Positions 9,742 to 18,275 of a stretch of DNA of 35,775 nt are shown here, piece after piece (position 1 is the stretch's first letter; each line of letters begins with the position of its first letter). A program made the translations under genes and the position numbers. The notes beneath the pieces are model-generated. The model searched no databases and was not told where the DNA came from. It was given only the letters and a program-made list of their open reading frames with translations. Source of the stretch: Setomelanomma holmii (lineage: Eukaryota > Ascomycota > Dothideomycetes > Pleosporales > Phaeosphaeriaceae); assembly GCA_010015745.1 (NCBI GenBank), contig ML978341.1:3780-39554 (forward strand). The letters are read 5' to 3'.

Positions 9742-10244
9742 GAGGTCGTGGGCGCAGGAGGCAGAACAGCTTCTTGTGCCATCTCCTTATAATAATGTTG
9801 ACACAGTGGTAATGTGAATTTCCACCTCTTAGCGTCTGCCATGATGGGTGGCATTGCTTGATATTGCAGACAGCTCATTGGACCAAGCTGTGTTTGTTCG
9901 TACATCTTGTTGCCCTCTCCTTTGAAGCTGAAGATGGTATGATTCCCCGTGCGAACTGCACTGAACTGCACGGACTATTCCGATATTCGCTGACGCTAAT
10001 TGGTTAGATGACGGAACAGGGGTGGTGTGTAGTGGTGAGAGCTCGAGGTGACGTTCTTCGCCTAGCAACGACCCCACAGTCCCTGAAGCAGCGGCCAGAT
10101 TTCCCACCTCGGAACTCCACGTTGCACTTCAAAAAGTTCGCAATCCCAATTCCGCCTTCACATTCGATTGGAGCATCAATTGCGTCTTTTTGCCCCATTT
10201 CTTTTTGGCTCCAATTCCATTTTGACGAGGTGTGTATCTGTAGC
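9742..10244. other. Intergenic region and probable SND1 promoter / 5' UTR
   Basis: No separate gene was recognised. The segment from 10008 onward is open in the SND1 frame but reads like untranslated leader, with no family similarity. TATAATAATG near 9790 is the only AT-rich core promoter candidate I can point to. Confidence 0.4.
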
Positions 10245-10328
10245 ATGCTGCCCCGCCTTTCAATCGCAGCTCAAGTGAACACGGTAGCTAACAGCTCGAC
10301 GCGCATAGCTCCCCTCCTACCCGCAGTC

Positions 10329-12977
10329 ATGGCTACGTTCGAAGCCAAGGTGAAGAGCGTGCTCTCAGGCGACACGGTCATCCTGCACAACATCAACAAT
10401 CCCAAGCAAGAGCGCACCCTGAGCCTGGCCTTTGTGAGCGCCCCGCGACTCAAGCGCGAGGGTGATGAGCCCTTTGCCTTCGAGTCACGCGACTACCTAC
10501 GGAAACTGCTCGTAGGCAAGGTCGTGAGGTTCCAGGTGCTATACAAGATTCCCACGGGCGCGAACCGCGAGTACGGCCTGCTCGTCCTCCCGAACCGCAT
10601 ACTGCTGCCCGAGACGGCCGTTGCTGAGGGCTGGCTGAGGCTCAGAGACGATGCCGGCCGCAAAGAAGACTCGGAAGAGGCGGCACAGCTGCTCGAGCGG
10701 CTGCAGGTGGTAGAAGCCCGCGCAAGGGCCGAGTCCAAGGGACTGTGGGCCGAGAGCGGCGGCCGCATGAACTCGATATCTGAGCTTAGCGACGCCCAGC
10801 AGTGGGTCGAGGAGCACAAGGGCAAGGACATTGACGCCATTGTCGAGAAGGTCCTCTCGGGCGATCGCCTCATTGTGCGCTTCCTCCTCTCGCCGACCGA
10901 GCACGTGCAGACCATGGTCCTGCTCGCCGGCATCCGCGCGCCTGCCACGAAGCGGACGAATCCGTCAGATGGGAAGGAGCAGCCCGCTGAAGCGTATGGC
11001 GACGAGGCCCAACAGTTCGTCGAGACACGGCTGCTGCAGCGCTCCGCCACGGTCAATGTCCTCGGCACAACGCCCAACGGCCAGATTGTCGCGGACGTCA
11101 AGCACCCAACGCAGGGCAGCATCACCCCCTTCATCCTCAAGGCCGGCCTCGCCAAATGCACCGACCACCACACCACGCTCCTCGGCCAGCAGATGGGCGT
11201 CCTGCGCGCAGCGGAGAAGGTGGCGCGGGACAGCCGTGTTGGCCTGTACGCTGGCCATGTTGCACCCAAGGCGAGCACCGGCGGGGACTCAGAGGCGGTA
11301 GTGAGCAGAGTGCAGAGCGCAGACACGCTCTTCCTGCGGAACAAGGCGGGCGGTGAGAGGCGCGTCAACCTTAGCAGCGTCCGCCAGCCGAAGCCCACCG
11401 ACCCGAAACAGTCGCCATGGGTACCCGAAGCCAAGGAGTTCCTGCGCAAGAAGCTGATAGGAAAGCACGTCAAATTCCACATCGACGGGAAGCGGCCTGC
11501 GACCGAGGGCTATGACGAGCGCGAGATGGCCACCGTTACCTTCCAGAACAAGAATGTGGGTCTTCTGCTCATCGAGCACGGCATGGCCACGGTAATCCGC
11601 CACCGCCAGGACGATACCGATCGCAGCCCCATCTACGACGATCTCCTCCTTGCAGAGCAGGCTGCGCAAGAAGAACAGAAGGGGCTTTGGTCTCAAAAGG
11701 CACCCGCGGCGAAGCAATACGTGGACTACTCTGAGTCACTCGAGAAGGCGAAGCGCCAACTGTCCCTCCTCTCGCGGCAGCGCAAGGTCCCCGCCATTGT
11801 CGACTTTGTCAAGTCGGGCTCGCGCTTCACTGTCCTCGTCCCTCGTGAGAACGCCAAACTCACCTTTGTCCTCTCTGGCATCCGTGCACCACGATCCGCG
11901 CGAAACGACCAGGACAAAGGCGAGCCTTTCGGCAAGGAGGCACACGAGTTTGCCAACAGGAGGTGCCAGCAGCGTGATGTGGAGATCGATGTCGAAGATT
12001 GCGACAAGGTTGGCGGCTTCATTGGCACTCTTTACATCAACCGCGAGAACTTTGCGAAGACTCTCGTCGAAGAAGGTCTCGCGACGGTGCACGCCTACTC
12101 GGCGGAGAAGGCAGGAAATGCAAGCGAACTGTTCGCAGCGGAGCAAAAGGCCAAGGACGCACGAAAGAATCTGTGGCAAGACTACGATCCATCACAGGAC
12201 GAAGAAGCAGAGCAAGCCACAGCTGCTGCACCAAAGACTTCGAACGGCGACTCGACTGCATCGCGGCGCAAGGACTATCGCGATGTCATCGTAACACACG
12301 TCGAGGAGTCTGGTCGACTTAAATTCCAGGAAATTGGCAGTGGCACATCGGCGCTGACATCGCTCATGAACGCATTCGGCAAATTCCATCTGAACCCGGC
12401 CAACTCAGCAGGCGTTCCCAACCCCAAGGCTGGCGAGTTTGTGGCTGCCAAGTTCACTGCTGATGATCAATGGTACCGTGCCCGGATATGTCGCAACGAT
12501 CGTGAGGCCAAGAAGGCCGAAGTTGTATACATCGACTTTGGCAATTCTGAGACGATTCCTTGGTCGCGCCTGCGTCCCTTGTCGCAAGCCGAATTCTTGC
12601 CATCAAAACTGAAGCCACAAGCTCAAGAAGCACAGCTAGCCTTCATTCAGCTACCCCAAAACCCAGAGTACCTTGCCGATGCCGTCAACTTCATCTCACA
12701 AGAAACCGCCGACCGCCAGCTTGTCGCAAACGTCGACCAGGCGGACAAGGACGGTACGCTCTGGGTTACCTTATTTGATCCTAAATCGAGCAAATCTGCG
12801 GCTGACAGCATCAACGGGGATGTCATCGATGAGGGGCTTGCTATGGTACCAAAGAAGTTGAAGGCCTGGGAGCGAAGCGCAGGGGACGTCCTGGCTGCTC
12901 TCAAGAAAAAGCAAGACGTGGCGAAGGAGGAGCGAAGGGGCCAATGGGAGTATGGCGATCTGACCGAGGATGACTAG
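10329..12977 (+). CDS. SND1: Staphylococcal nuclease domain / Tudor protein (Tudor-SN, SND1 orthologue)
   Basis: This uninterrupted, intronless frame gives 882 residues from MATFEAKV, matching the 880-910 of known Tudor-SN proteins. Four SNase-like OB-fold repeats span roughly residues 1-145, 170-330, 345-490 and 515-660, with recurring signatures such as VLSGDTVILHN, VLSGDRLIVRF, LLAGIRAP, VLSGIRAP and KGLW. A Tudor domain follows at about 700-760 (GEFVAAKFTADDQWYRARI, VYIDFGNSE) embedded in a fifth, split SNase fold ending near 840. Family members bind structured or inosine-containing RNA and act in RNA decay, splicing and stress granules. The start at 10329 begins the first SNase fold. In-frame ATGs at 10245 and 10008 would extend the protein. 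There are no lesions, in contrast to its neighbours, which argues for strong purifying selection. Confidence 0.95.
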   Translation: MATFEAKVKSVLSGDTVILHNINNPKQERTLSLAFVSAPRLKREGDEPFAFESRDYLRKLLVGKVVRFQVLYKIPTGANREYGLLVLPNRILLPETAVAEGWLRLRDDAGRKEDSEEAAQLLERLQVVEARARAESKGLWAESGGRMNSISELSDAQQWVEEHKGKDIDAIVEKVLSGDRLIVRFLLSPTEHVQTMVLLAGIRAPATKRTNPSDGKEQPAEAYGDEAQQFVETRLLQRSATVNVLGTTPNGQIVADVKHPTQGSITPFILKAGLAKCTDHHTTLLGQQMGVLRAAEKVARDSRVGLYAGHVAPKASTGGDSEAVVSRVQSADTLFLRNKAGGERRVNLSSVRQPKPTDPKQSPWVPEAKEFLRKKLIGKHVKFHIDGKRPATEGYDEREMATVTFQNKNVGLLLIEHGMATVIRHRQDDTDRSPIYDDLLLAEQAAQEEQKGLWSQKAPAAKQYVDYSESLEKAKRQLSLLSRQRKVPAIVDFVKSGSRFTVLVPRENAKLTFVLSGIRAPRSARNDQDKGEPFGKEAHEFANRRCQQRDVEIDVEDCDKVGGFIGTLYINRENFAKTLVEEGLATVHAYSAEKAGNASELFAAEQKAKDARKNLWQDYDPSQDEEAEQATAAAPKTSNGDSTASRRKDYRDVIVTHVEESGRLKFQEIGSGTSALTSLMNAFGKFHLNPANSAGVPNPKAGEFVAAKFTADDQWYRARICRNDREAKKAEVVYIDFGNSETIPWSRLRPLSQAEFLPSKLKPQAQEAQLAFIQLPQNPEYLADAVNFISQETADRQLVANVDQADKDGTLWVTLFDPKSSKSAADSINGDVIDEGLAMVPKKLKAWERSAGDVLAALKKKQDVAKEERRGQWEYGDLTEDD

Positions 12978-13343
12978 ATGCTTCGTGCCTTGACCAGGTT
13001 GCAGCCTTTTCACTGCAGTATTTCGAAGATCTTTCTGGACTGCATGTTTGCTGGAATGTCTTATGAACGTTGAGGTTGCTCGATTGTCTTCTTTTTATTG
13101 AAAGCATGGCATGGACTGGGAAAGCATTCGAAGATCACTGGTATTTGTCTTCTCTGCCCAGGAAATTACTCACTACGTGAGCATATTCGGACGCCCGCGC
13201 GGCTCTCTGGCCACACGGAGGCAAGAAGCAGACCTCTCACAAGAATAAATCTCTGCTCAAAGTGCCGTACTAACCAGGGACTTGGGATGCACCCAACAAT
13301 TACGTTGTCCTAGCGTTGTTCCTCACCAGTCTTTGCCTTCTCG
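12978..13343. other. Convergent 3' region of SND1 and GT34 genes
   Basis: No gene was recognised. The two flanking coding regions point towards each other, so this interval should hold both transcript ends. I see no structured terminator. Confidence 0.5.
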
Positions 13344-14470
13344 TCACCATGACCTCTTCGCGATATCTTCAATCACGCTCTTCATGTCTTCCCCCTTGCC
13401 TACCCTTCCCCAGTATTCCCCGATCTCCTTTACATATCCAGTCTCGTTGTACGGCTTGTGCCACTCCTCGCGTTTGCTCTGCCAGTGCGCCATACGCTCG
13501 GGTCGCTTCCCATCGCGATTCGACGCAAAATGTATGAGTAATGACCCATGACGCGACATACGCGCCGAATGTCCACTCGATGATAAAGATGGCGGGAACC
13601 CATTGAACCAACGTTGTGGGACATAGGCCACTGAGGTATTGTAGTATGGCTAATCATGGCTGTCAGTCTGGTCGCTACTAATCAGTAAGCGGCTGGCGAT
13701 GCGCTTACTCGTTTGAGCATTTCTTCCATGGCGCTCTGCTCTGTATACTTCAAAACCACCTCAGGCTAGTATTTTCGCATGCTCAGTGCACTCGCAAACA
13801 TCTTGAAGGTCAACTGGCTCACTCTGGCGAAGAAGACTCCGTTGTTCAGGCCATTTCGGTCTCGTGTGGATATCAAGTTGATGTGTGCGAATGCAGGCTC
13901 GGGTGTTAGGAAAACTCCCAGAGCAATATCTGGATTCATGATAATGGTGTCGCGATCGACCCAGACGAGCCATCTTAGGCGATAGTCTACAGGCTTGGCG
14001 AGTTCGTGGCCAAGAACCGTGAGTAGATAAGCGTGTTTAGACCAAAGACCAGGAAGCATATGCTCTCGTAGAATGAAGAAAGGGTAGTTGTGGATGGAGT
14101 TGTGGGCGACATGTGTTGCGATAGCGGCTTCGTAGATGGGATCTGGCGGACCGAATGACGCTGACACTTTGCCAATTATCGCTCGTGGGATCGTCGGAGT
14201 ATTATCGCTATCCAGTTGACTGGGTCCGAGCTGTAGCATCCCTTTGGCCTTATTGTTTGCGTCGTGATTGTTCATGTGAGTGGGGGGCGGCAGAAGCTTG
14301 GTGATGGACCAGGACAACAGCATCATAGAGAGCATAGCGAGCACAGCAGTGGCGAGGAGCAAGCACTTCAGCGTCCTGATGGATGTTCTGGGGAGGAATT
14401 GAAGCCATGGTGCTGGCCCAGTGCGGGAAGACAGATCGCCCTGGCATGGTTTCGAATGTTCTCTGCTCAT
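13344..14470 (-). pseudogene. GT34 glycosyltransferase (GMA12/MNN10 type) with one in-frame TAG
   Basis: The likely ATG at 14470-14468 starts a type II Golgi membrane protein with a short cytosolic N terminus and one membrane segment (CLLLATAVLAMLSMMLL) near residues 32-50. The catalytic region contains VWVDRDTIIMNPDI, where DRD is the metal-binding DxD, and NGLNNGVFFARV. Family members add alpha-galactose or alpha-1,6-mannose to mannans. A TAG at 13766-13768 falls after SALSMRKY, and the frame continues as PEVVLKYTEQSAMEEMLK. A 59 nt intron (13650-13708, GTAAGC donor, ATTAG acceptor) then leads to the conserved VPQRWFNGFPP and LLIHFASNRDGKRPERM end. CAG to TAG explains the stop. Only about 325 residues are encoded. 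Confidence 0.85.
13650..13708 (-). other. Intron of the GT34 gene
   Basis: Read on the minus strand, GTAAGC opens and ATTAG closes a 59 nt intron with a CTGAC-type branch motif shortly before the acceptor. Splicing is phase 0 and joins EEMLKR to PYYNTSVAYVPQRW. Confidence 0.8.
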
Positions 14471-15067
14471 AACGAGCTCAAGAGCTTCGGTCGAAAGTAG
14501 AATACTGAGTGTGGCCATCGAAACTCCACACTTCAAGTCATTGAACAACGTGTACACGTTTGCTCGATCCGATAAGGGGCTGGACTCCGCAGTGCGAAAC
14601 AGGGGCTGTTGTGACCGAGCAGCTCAGACGAAGCCATCAATCTGCTATTGTGTTCCGAGTGAAGTTTACTCACCCCGAAGAATGAGATATTTTCATCACA
14701 GATATGTCTTTCCCCTGATGTCGCATCCCAGTCGTCTTATGAGTAAGGCTCTCGGTGATATTTGCTTGCGCCAAAGCTGATGTCGATCGATCATCTGGAA
14801 CAGAACCGGCAGACGGCAGATACAGATCGGACACCTCCAAATTTCGAGCCCCATGTGTAAGCAGGTTGCCAGACCGGCAGGCGGCCATAGCAGCCCATGT
14901 GGTTGCCAAGCCGCTAGCTTCATCCCATCACAAACATGTCTTCCACTCTTTTCCTGTCATGATCGCGACCAATCATCGCCTGAGTGACTTCAGATGGAAC
15001 TGTATCCGCTCTCTCTCTCTTCACGTATCGATGCATCCCCCGTCATCAGACTGCTTAGTGGTCGCCG
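14471..15067. other. Divergent intergenic region of the GT34 and Stealth genes
   Basis: About 600 bp lie between the two start regions. The Stealth gene may have an upstream exon here, because other family members have an N-terminal membrane segment and none is visible. The open frame 14755-15198 has no domain similarity and starts without ATG, so it is not called. Confidence 0.4.
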
Positions 15068-16712
15068 GTGAGGTACTGGGGATCTCTGTCCAACGTCCAG
15101 ACTACACCACAGAGACTGATGCTTCTAGGGGTCAACGGGTCTCAACAGAACCTCGTCCGAACCATGCGCCCTTACGAGCTGAACTCGACCCTCAATGACA
15201 AGGAAGGCATCTGGCTTGCTTCACATGGGTTTAATCGTTATCGTGAATGGGACGAGTTGCGCTACTCCATACGAAGCATTGAGAAGTACGCCGGCTCTTT
15301 CGCGAATCGCATTCAGATACTCGTGAATGCCTTTGAAAGTCGATCTAAGGACGGGTCGATAGTACTGGCAATGGGTAAGCAACGACCAGGTGGCTTGATC
15401 AGGGAAACGACCAGGTTCAGGTGCTTTCTCAAGAAGAGTTCTTTGGGCCAGAGGAATGCAAATGCGTCCCTTCCTTTGACTCATTGACCATCAAGAATCA
15501 ATTATACAACACCAAGTCTGATAGCGATAAGATATGTTATCAAATCCGCTTGCTCATAGACTTGATGCAAACTGACGTCCCTACATAGCTCGTTGCGCTT
15601 TCCGACGACGTGATCCTAGGCAAGAGGCATGCCGCAGCAGACTTCTTTTCGCCCCTCTTCGGACTAACACTGGGATTCCAGGACAACGCGTACAATACAC
15701 TTCAGCCACCCACAGAAAAAAACGCAGCAAGATTCGGAGAAAAGCCTTTTCTCATCTACACATCGTGGCTTCCTTAGTCGTCGCTTCGGCGCTCGTAAGA
15801 GAGAGGGCCAGGTCCACCTTAGCCACTCTCTTCACGCAGTGTCACGCAGGAGGCTATAACAAGCTTTCCCCGTCCTGCGCTCCGTAGTGCATTCCAACGA
15901 TTCCGCGGCGAAACCGGCTTCCAGCTGTACTCGTGGTTCGTGGTCTGTGGTCTTTCATTACACCATGGAGAGACACCGCGAGGCGCTTCTGTGGAGCTAC
16001 ATCATGCTGCGATCCGATGCTGACGATGATGGTTATTTGTCATGGCCCGAGCGGCGGAGAATACTACGTGACATCGAAGAAGGCATGGGGAACGGACCTC
16101 CCCAGATTTTCGCCGTCGCATCTTCTATCGCGTAAGTGACGTCCTAAAAGAAGCAGGCCTCGAACCGCCAAAAGTCAATACGGATGTATTATGGACAAGC
16201 TTGGATGGCCCAGCAGTGATAAGAGACCTCAACTGCGATGCATTTGACACAGAGAACTGCTTGGCGCCAGGCTTCTCCATCGAATCGGTAGATGCAAACG
16301 CACGAGTTCCAGCATTTTCATCCGCCGCCATCTTCGATCGAGTTGCGCGTCAGACTCCACGCTGTGGCGACTGCCTCCTCAAGCTCGTACTCAACAGACG
16401 TCGCTCTGGTCTAGGACCTCTCTTGCCACATCCGATCAAGAAACCTCCACAACGAGCGATCGTCATCAAAGCCGTTATGAGATATCAGTATGTGATCGTG
16501 CAACCCGATGCGTCCTTCCATATGATCACAGATGCTGAGCAAGTCGAGCATGCGCTAATCAACCCATATGTCAAGAACAACAAGATGTTTGGTCAGCTAT
16601 GCCTGAATGACGATGTGGTTACTCGAGACGACGGGAATTAGAGTCCTTGAGGAATGCCATGGGACGATTGTTCGAGGGTTTATTGCTAGAGAGAAGTACG
16701 TTCGAAAAGTAG
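15068..16712 (+). pseudogene. Stealth-family hexose-phosphate transferase, multiply broken
   Basis: Pieces of all conserved Stealth regions occur in order. CR1/CR2 is seen as DELRYSIRSIEKYAG, then VLSQEEFFGPEE and SLTIKNQLYNTKSD, then LSDDVILGKRHAAADFF. CR3 is seen as FQRFRGETGFQLYSWFVV and FHYTMERHREALLWSY. An EF-hand loop DADDDGYLSWPE follows at about 16018-16053. CR4 is seen as INPYVKNNKMFGQLCLNDD. Relatives such as GNPTAB and fungal mannose xylosylphosphotransferase move sugar phosphates onto glycans in the Golgi, and an EF-hand between CR3 and CR4 is typical. Lesions include a frameshift near 15390, a lost splice donor at 15532, TAG at 15775, TAA at 15857, a 7 nt tandem duplication at 15940-15953 and a shift near 16632. 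The end at 16712 is approximate. Confidence 0.85.
15532..15588 (+). other. Probable intron with mutated donor in the Stealth pseudogene
   Basis: Removing 57 nt joins ...TKSDSDK in phase 0 to LVALSDDVILGK, as family continuity requires. The segment has an ACTGAC branch motif and an ACATAG acceptor but begins ATATGT. A GTATGT donor would be standard, so a single G-to-A change probably destroyed it. Read as coding sequence, it places a TAG at 15586-15588. Confidence 0.6.
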
Positions 16713-18275
16713 ATCCCAGGCCTCGATCCTCAACAGAGTTCGCGGAGTATACAGTAGGTATCATGAGAAAGTTTGCCATCTTGTAATCTCTGATGCTTCG
16801 TTGACAACACGACTGGACAATGAGCAGCGGCAGGCAAGTTTACAGTACAAAGATCGAAGCGATCAGGGGTAGTGTCCGTCACTTAACCACAATCCCTGGA
16901 AGTTCACGCCCTTCTTTACATCCATCTCCACTGCTGCTCGGCAGGCGTGGGAGCTTCCTGAGCCTGCATTGGTTGCTCCCTGTCGAAAGCTATGGTCGGC
17001 AGGCTTATTGGTTCAAGTCACAATTAGTTCTCGACGACGAAATCGATGATGATCAGTGGCTGCAGGGGTCCCGCTTACGGACTGCGAACGCGCTAAAGAA
17101 ATCCCAAAGCGGCTTCGTCAACGGGCAACACGAAGAATTGTGGGGAATGGCGCAGGGGTAGCTCCCAACCACGACCGTATTTCTCGCGAACAATTCCAAT
17201 GCAGCATTAATGCAAGTACGCTTCCACTGACAGACATTCGATCGCATGTATCCAGAGGACGCATCTCAGATCCTGCTCAAGCTGAATTGAATCACTTCTA
17301 GATGCCAACTGGGAATGAGTTGATTGGTCCATACACAACACTGCGGAGCTTGGCAATTGCAAGACATAGAGTCCTCAGCTGAAAGCTCATATGTTCATCA
17401 CGCGCAACACGAATTACATGCATTCACAGGAAACACTTATGCAGTCGACCAACGCCGCGGCTGAAATCTTGTGCTCAATAGAACAATCTTCCTGAGCTTT
17501 ACGATATTGAGAGCTGCGCACGGTAGCGCCCATGGGTCTAGAGCTGAAAGTAGGCGACAGAATGGGCTTAAACTCTTGGACCGTTCACCACCGTCCTCCA
17601 GAATCCGAGAGCCGACCCCACTTCTCAAGACGCCGAGGCGACGTGAAAGCTTGTCTGGCATCCGACTTCCTTACCAAGTTCTGGGGACCTCAGTGGAGCA
17701 GCGTCACATTAAGGGAACACTCGCCAACATGATCACCACGCAAAAAGAGACACAAAGAACAGAAAAATTACAATGCTTCTATGTCCTTCTTAGGCTACCA
17801 GGGTCTGTGTATCTGGCATTCCTACGTGTTCGCAACAGACCACCCCTGAAGCGATCAAGGCTTACTGCTCGGATGTAGTGGGAAAGCGATGCACGTGCAT
17901 TGCCATTGCCTCGTAAAGCAATACCGCTCGGTCTTACTCACTAGGCAGTCTCAGCAAGTCACCGCTGAACGGTAGATAGTTGTGCTGCAGGCGGTACGAG
18001 CTTTCACACTCACCAAGATGCCGTGCCAGCAAGCGAGCGGCAGGTATTCCGCGCTCAGGGGCATGTCGATTCATCTCCCGGTGAGCATATATGGGACATC
18101 TCTTCCATCATCTTGTCCTCATCCTCAGTCATCTTTTGACCGGAACAGCTTTTCGGCACTCTTGAAGGCCATTACTCTCTTTTTTGTCTGTTTCAATTTG
18201 CATCTCACCCAATACGCTCGCTAGCACCCAATCGTTGTTACTTAATCCATAATTTCCATACTATCAACTTTCAAT
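16713..18275. other. Long gene-poor interval with decayed frames
   Basis: Several open frames occur on the plus strand (16820-17161, 17056-17301 and 17471-17878). None has a recognisable domain. The 17056-17301 frame looks protein-like (CERAKEIPKRLRQRATRR) and may be a relic. The last 200 bp are T/C-rich with a TATATG at about 18088 and probably hold the promoter and leader of the next gene. Confidence 0.4.

Noticed and set aside
10493..11482. Long minus-strand frame opposite SND1
   Set aside because: It is a shadow of the GC-biased third positions of SND1, with Ser/Arg-rich composition and no family match.
14755..15198. Plus-strand open frame of 147 codons upstream of the Stealth pseudogene
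   Set aside because: There is no ATG start, no domain similarity, and it overlaps the Stealth frame in another phase. It is probably chance.
16820..17301. Possible continuation of the Stealth gene past 16712
   Set aside because: One frame (TVFLANNSNAALMQV) hints at protein, but the CR4 end is already reached upstream and nothing aligns convincingly with the family.
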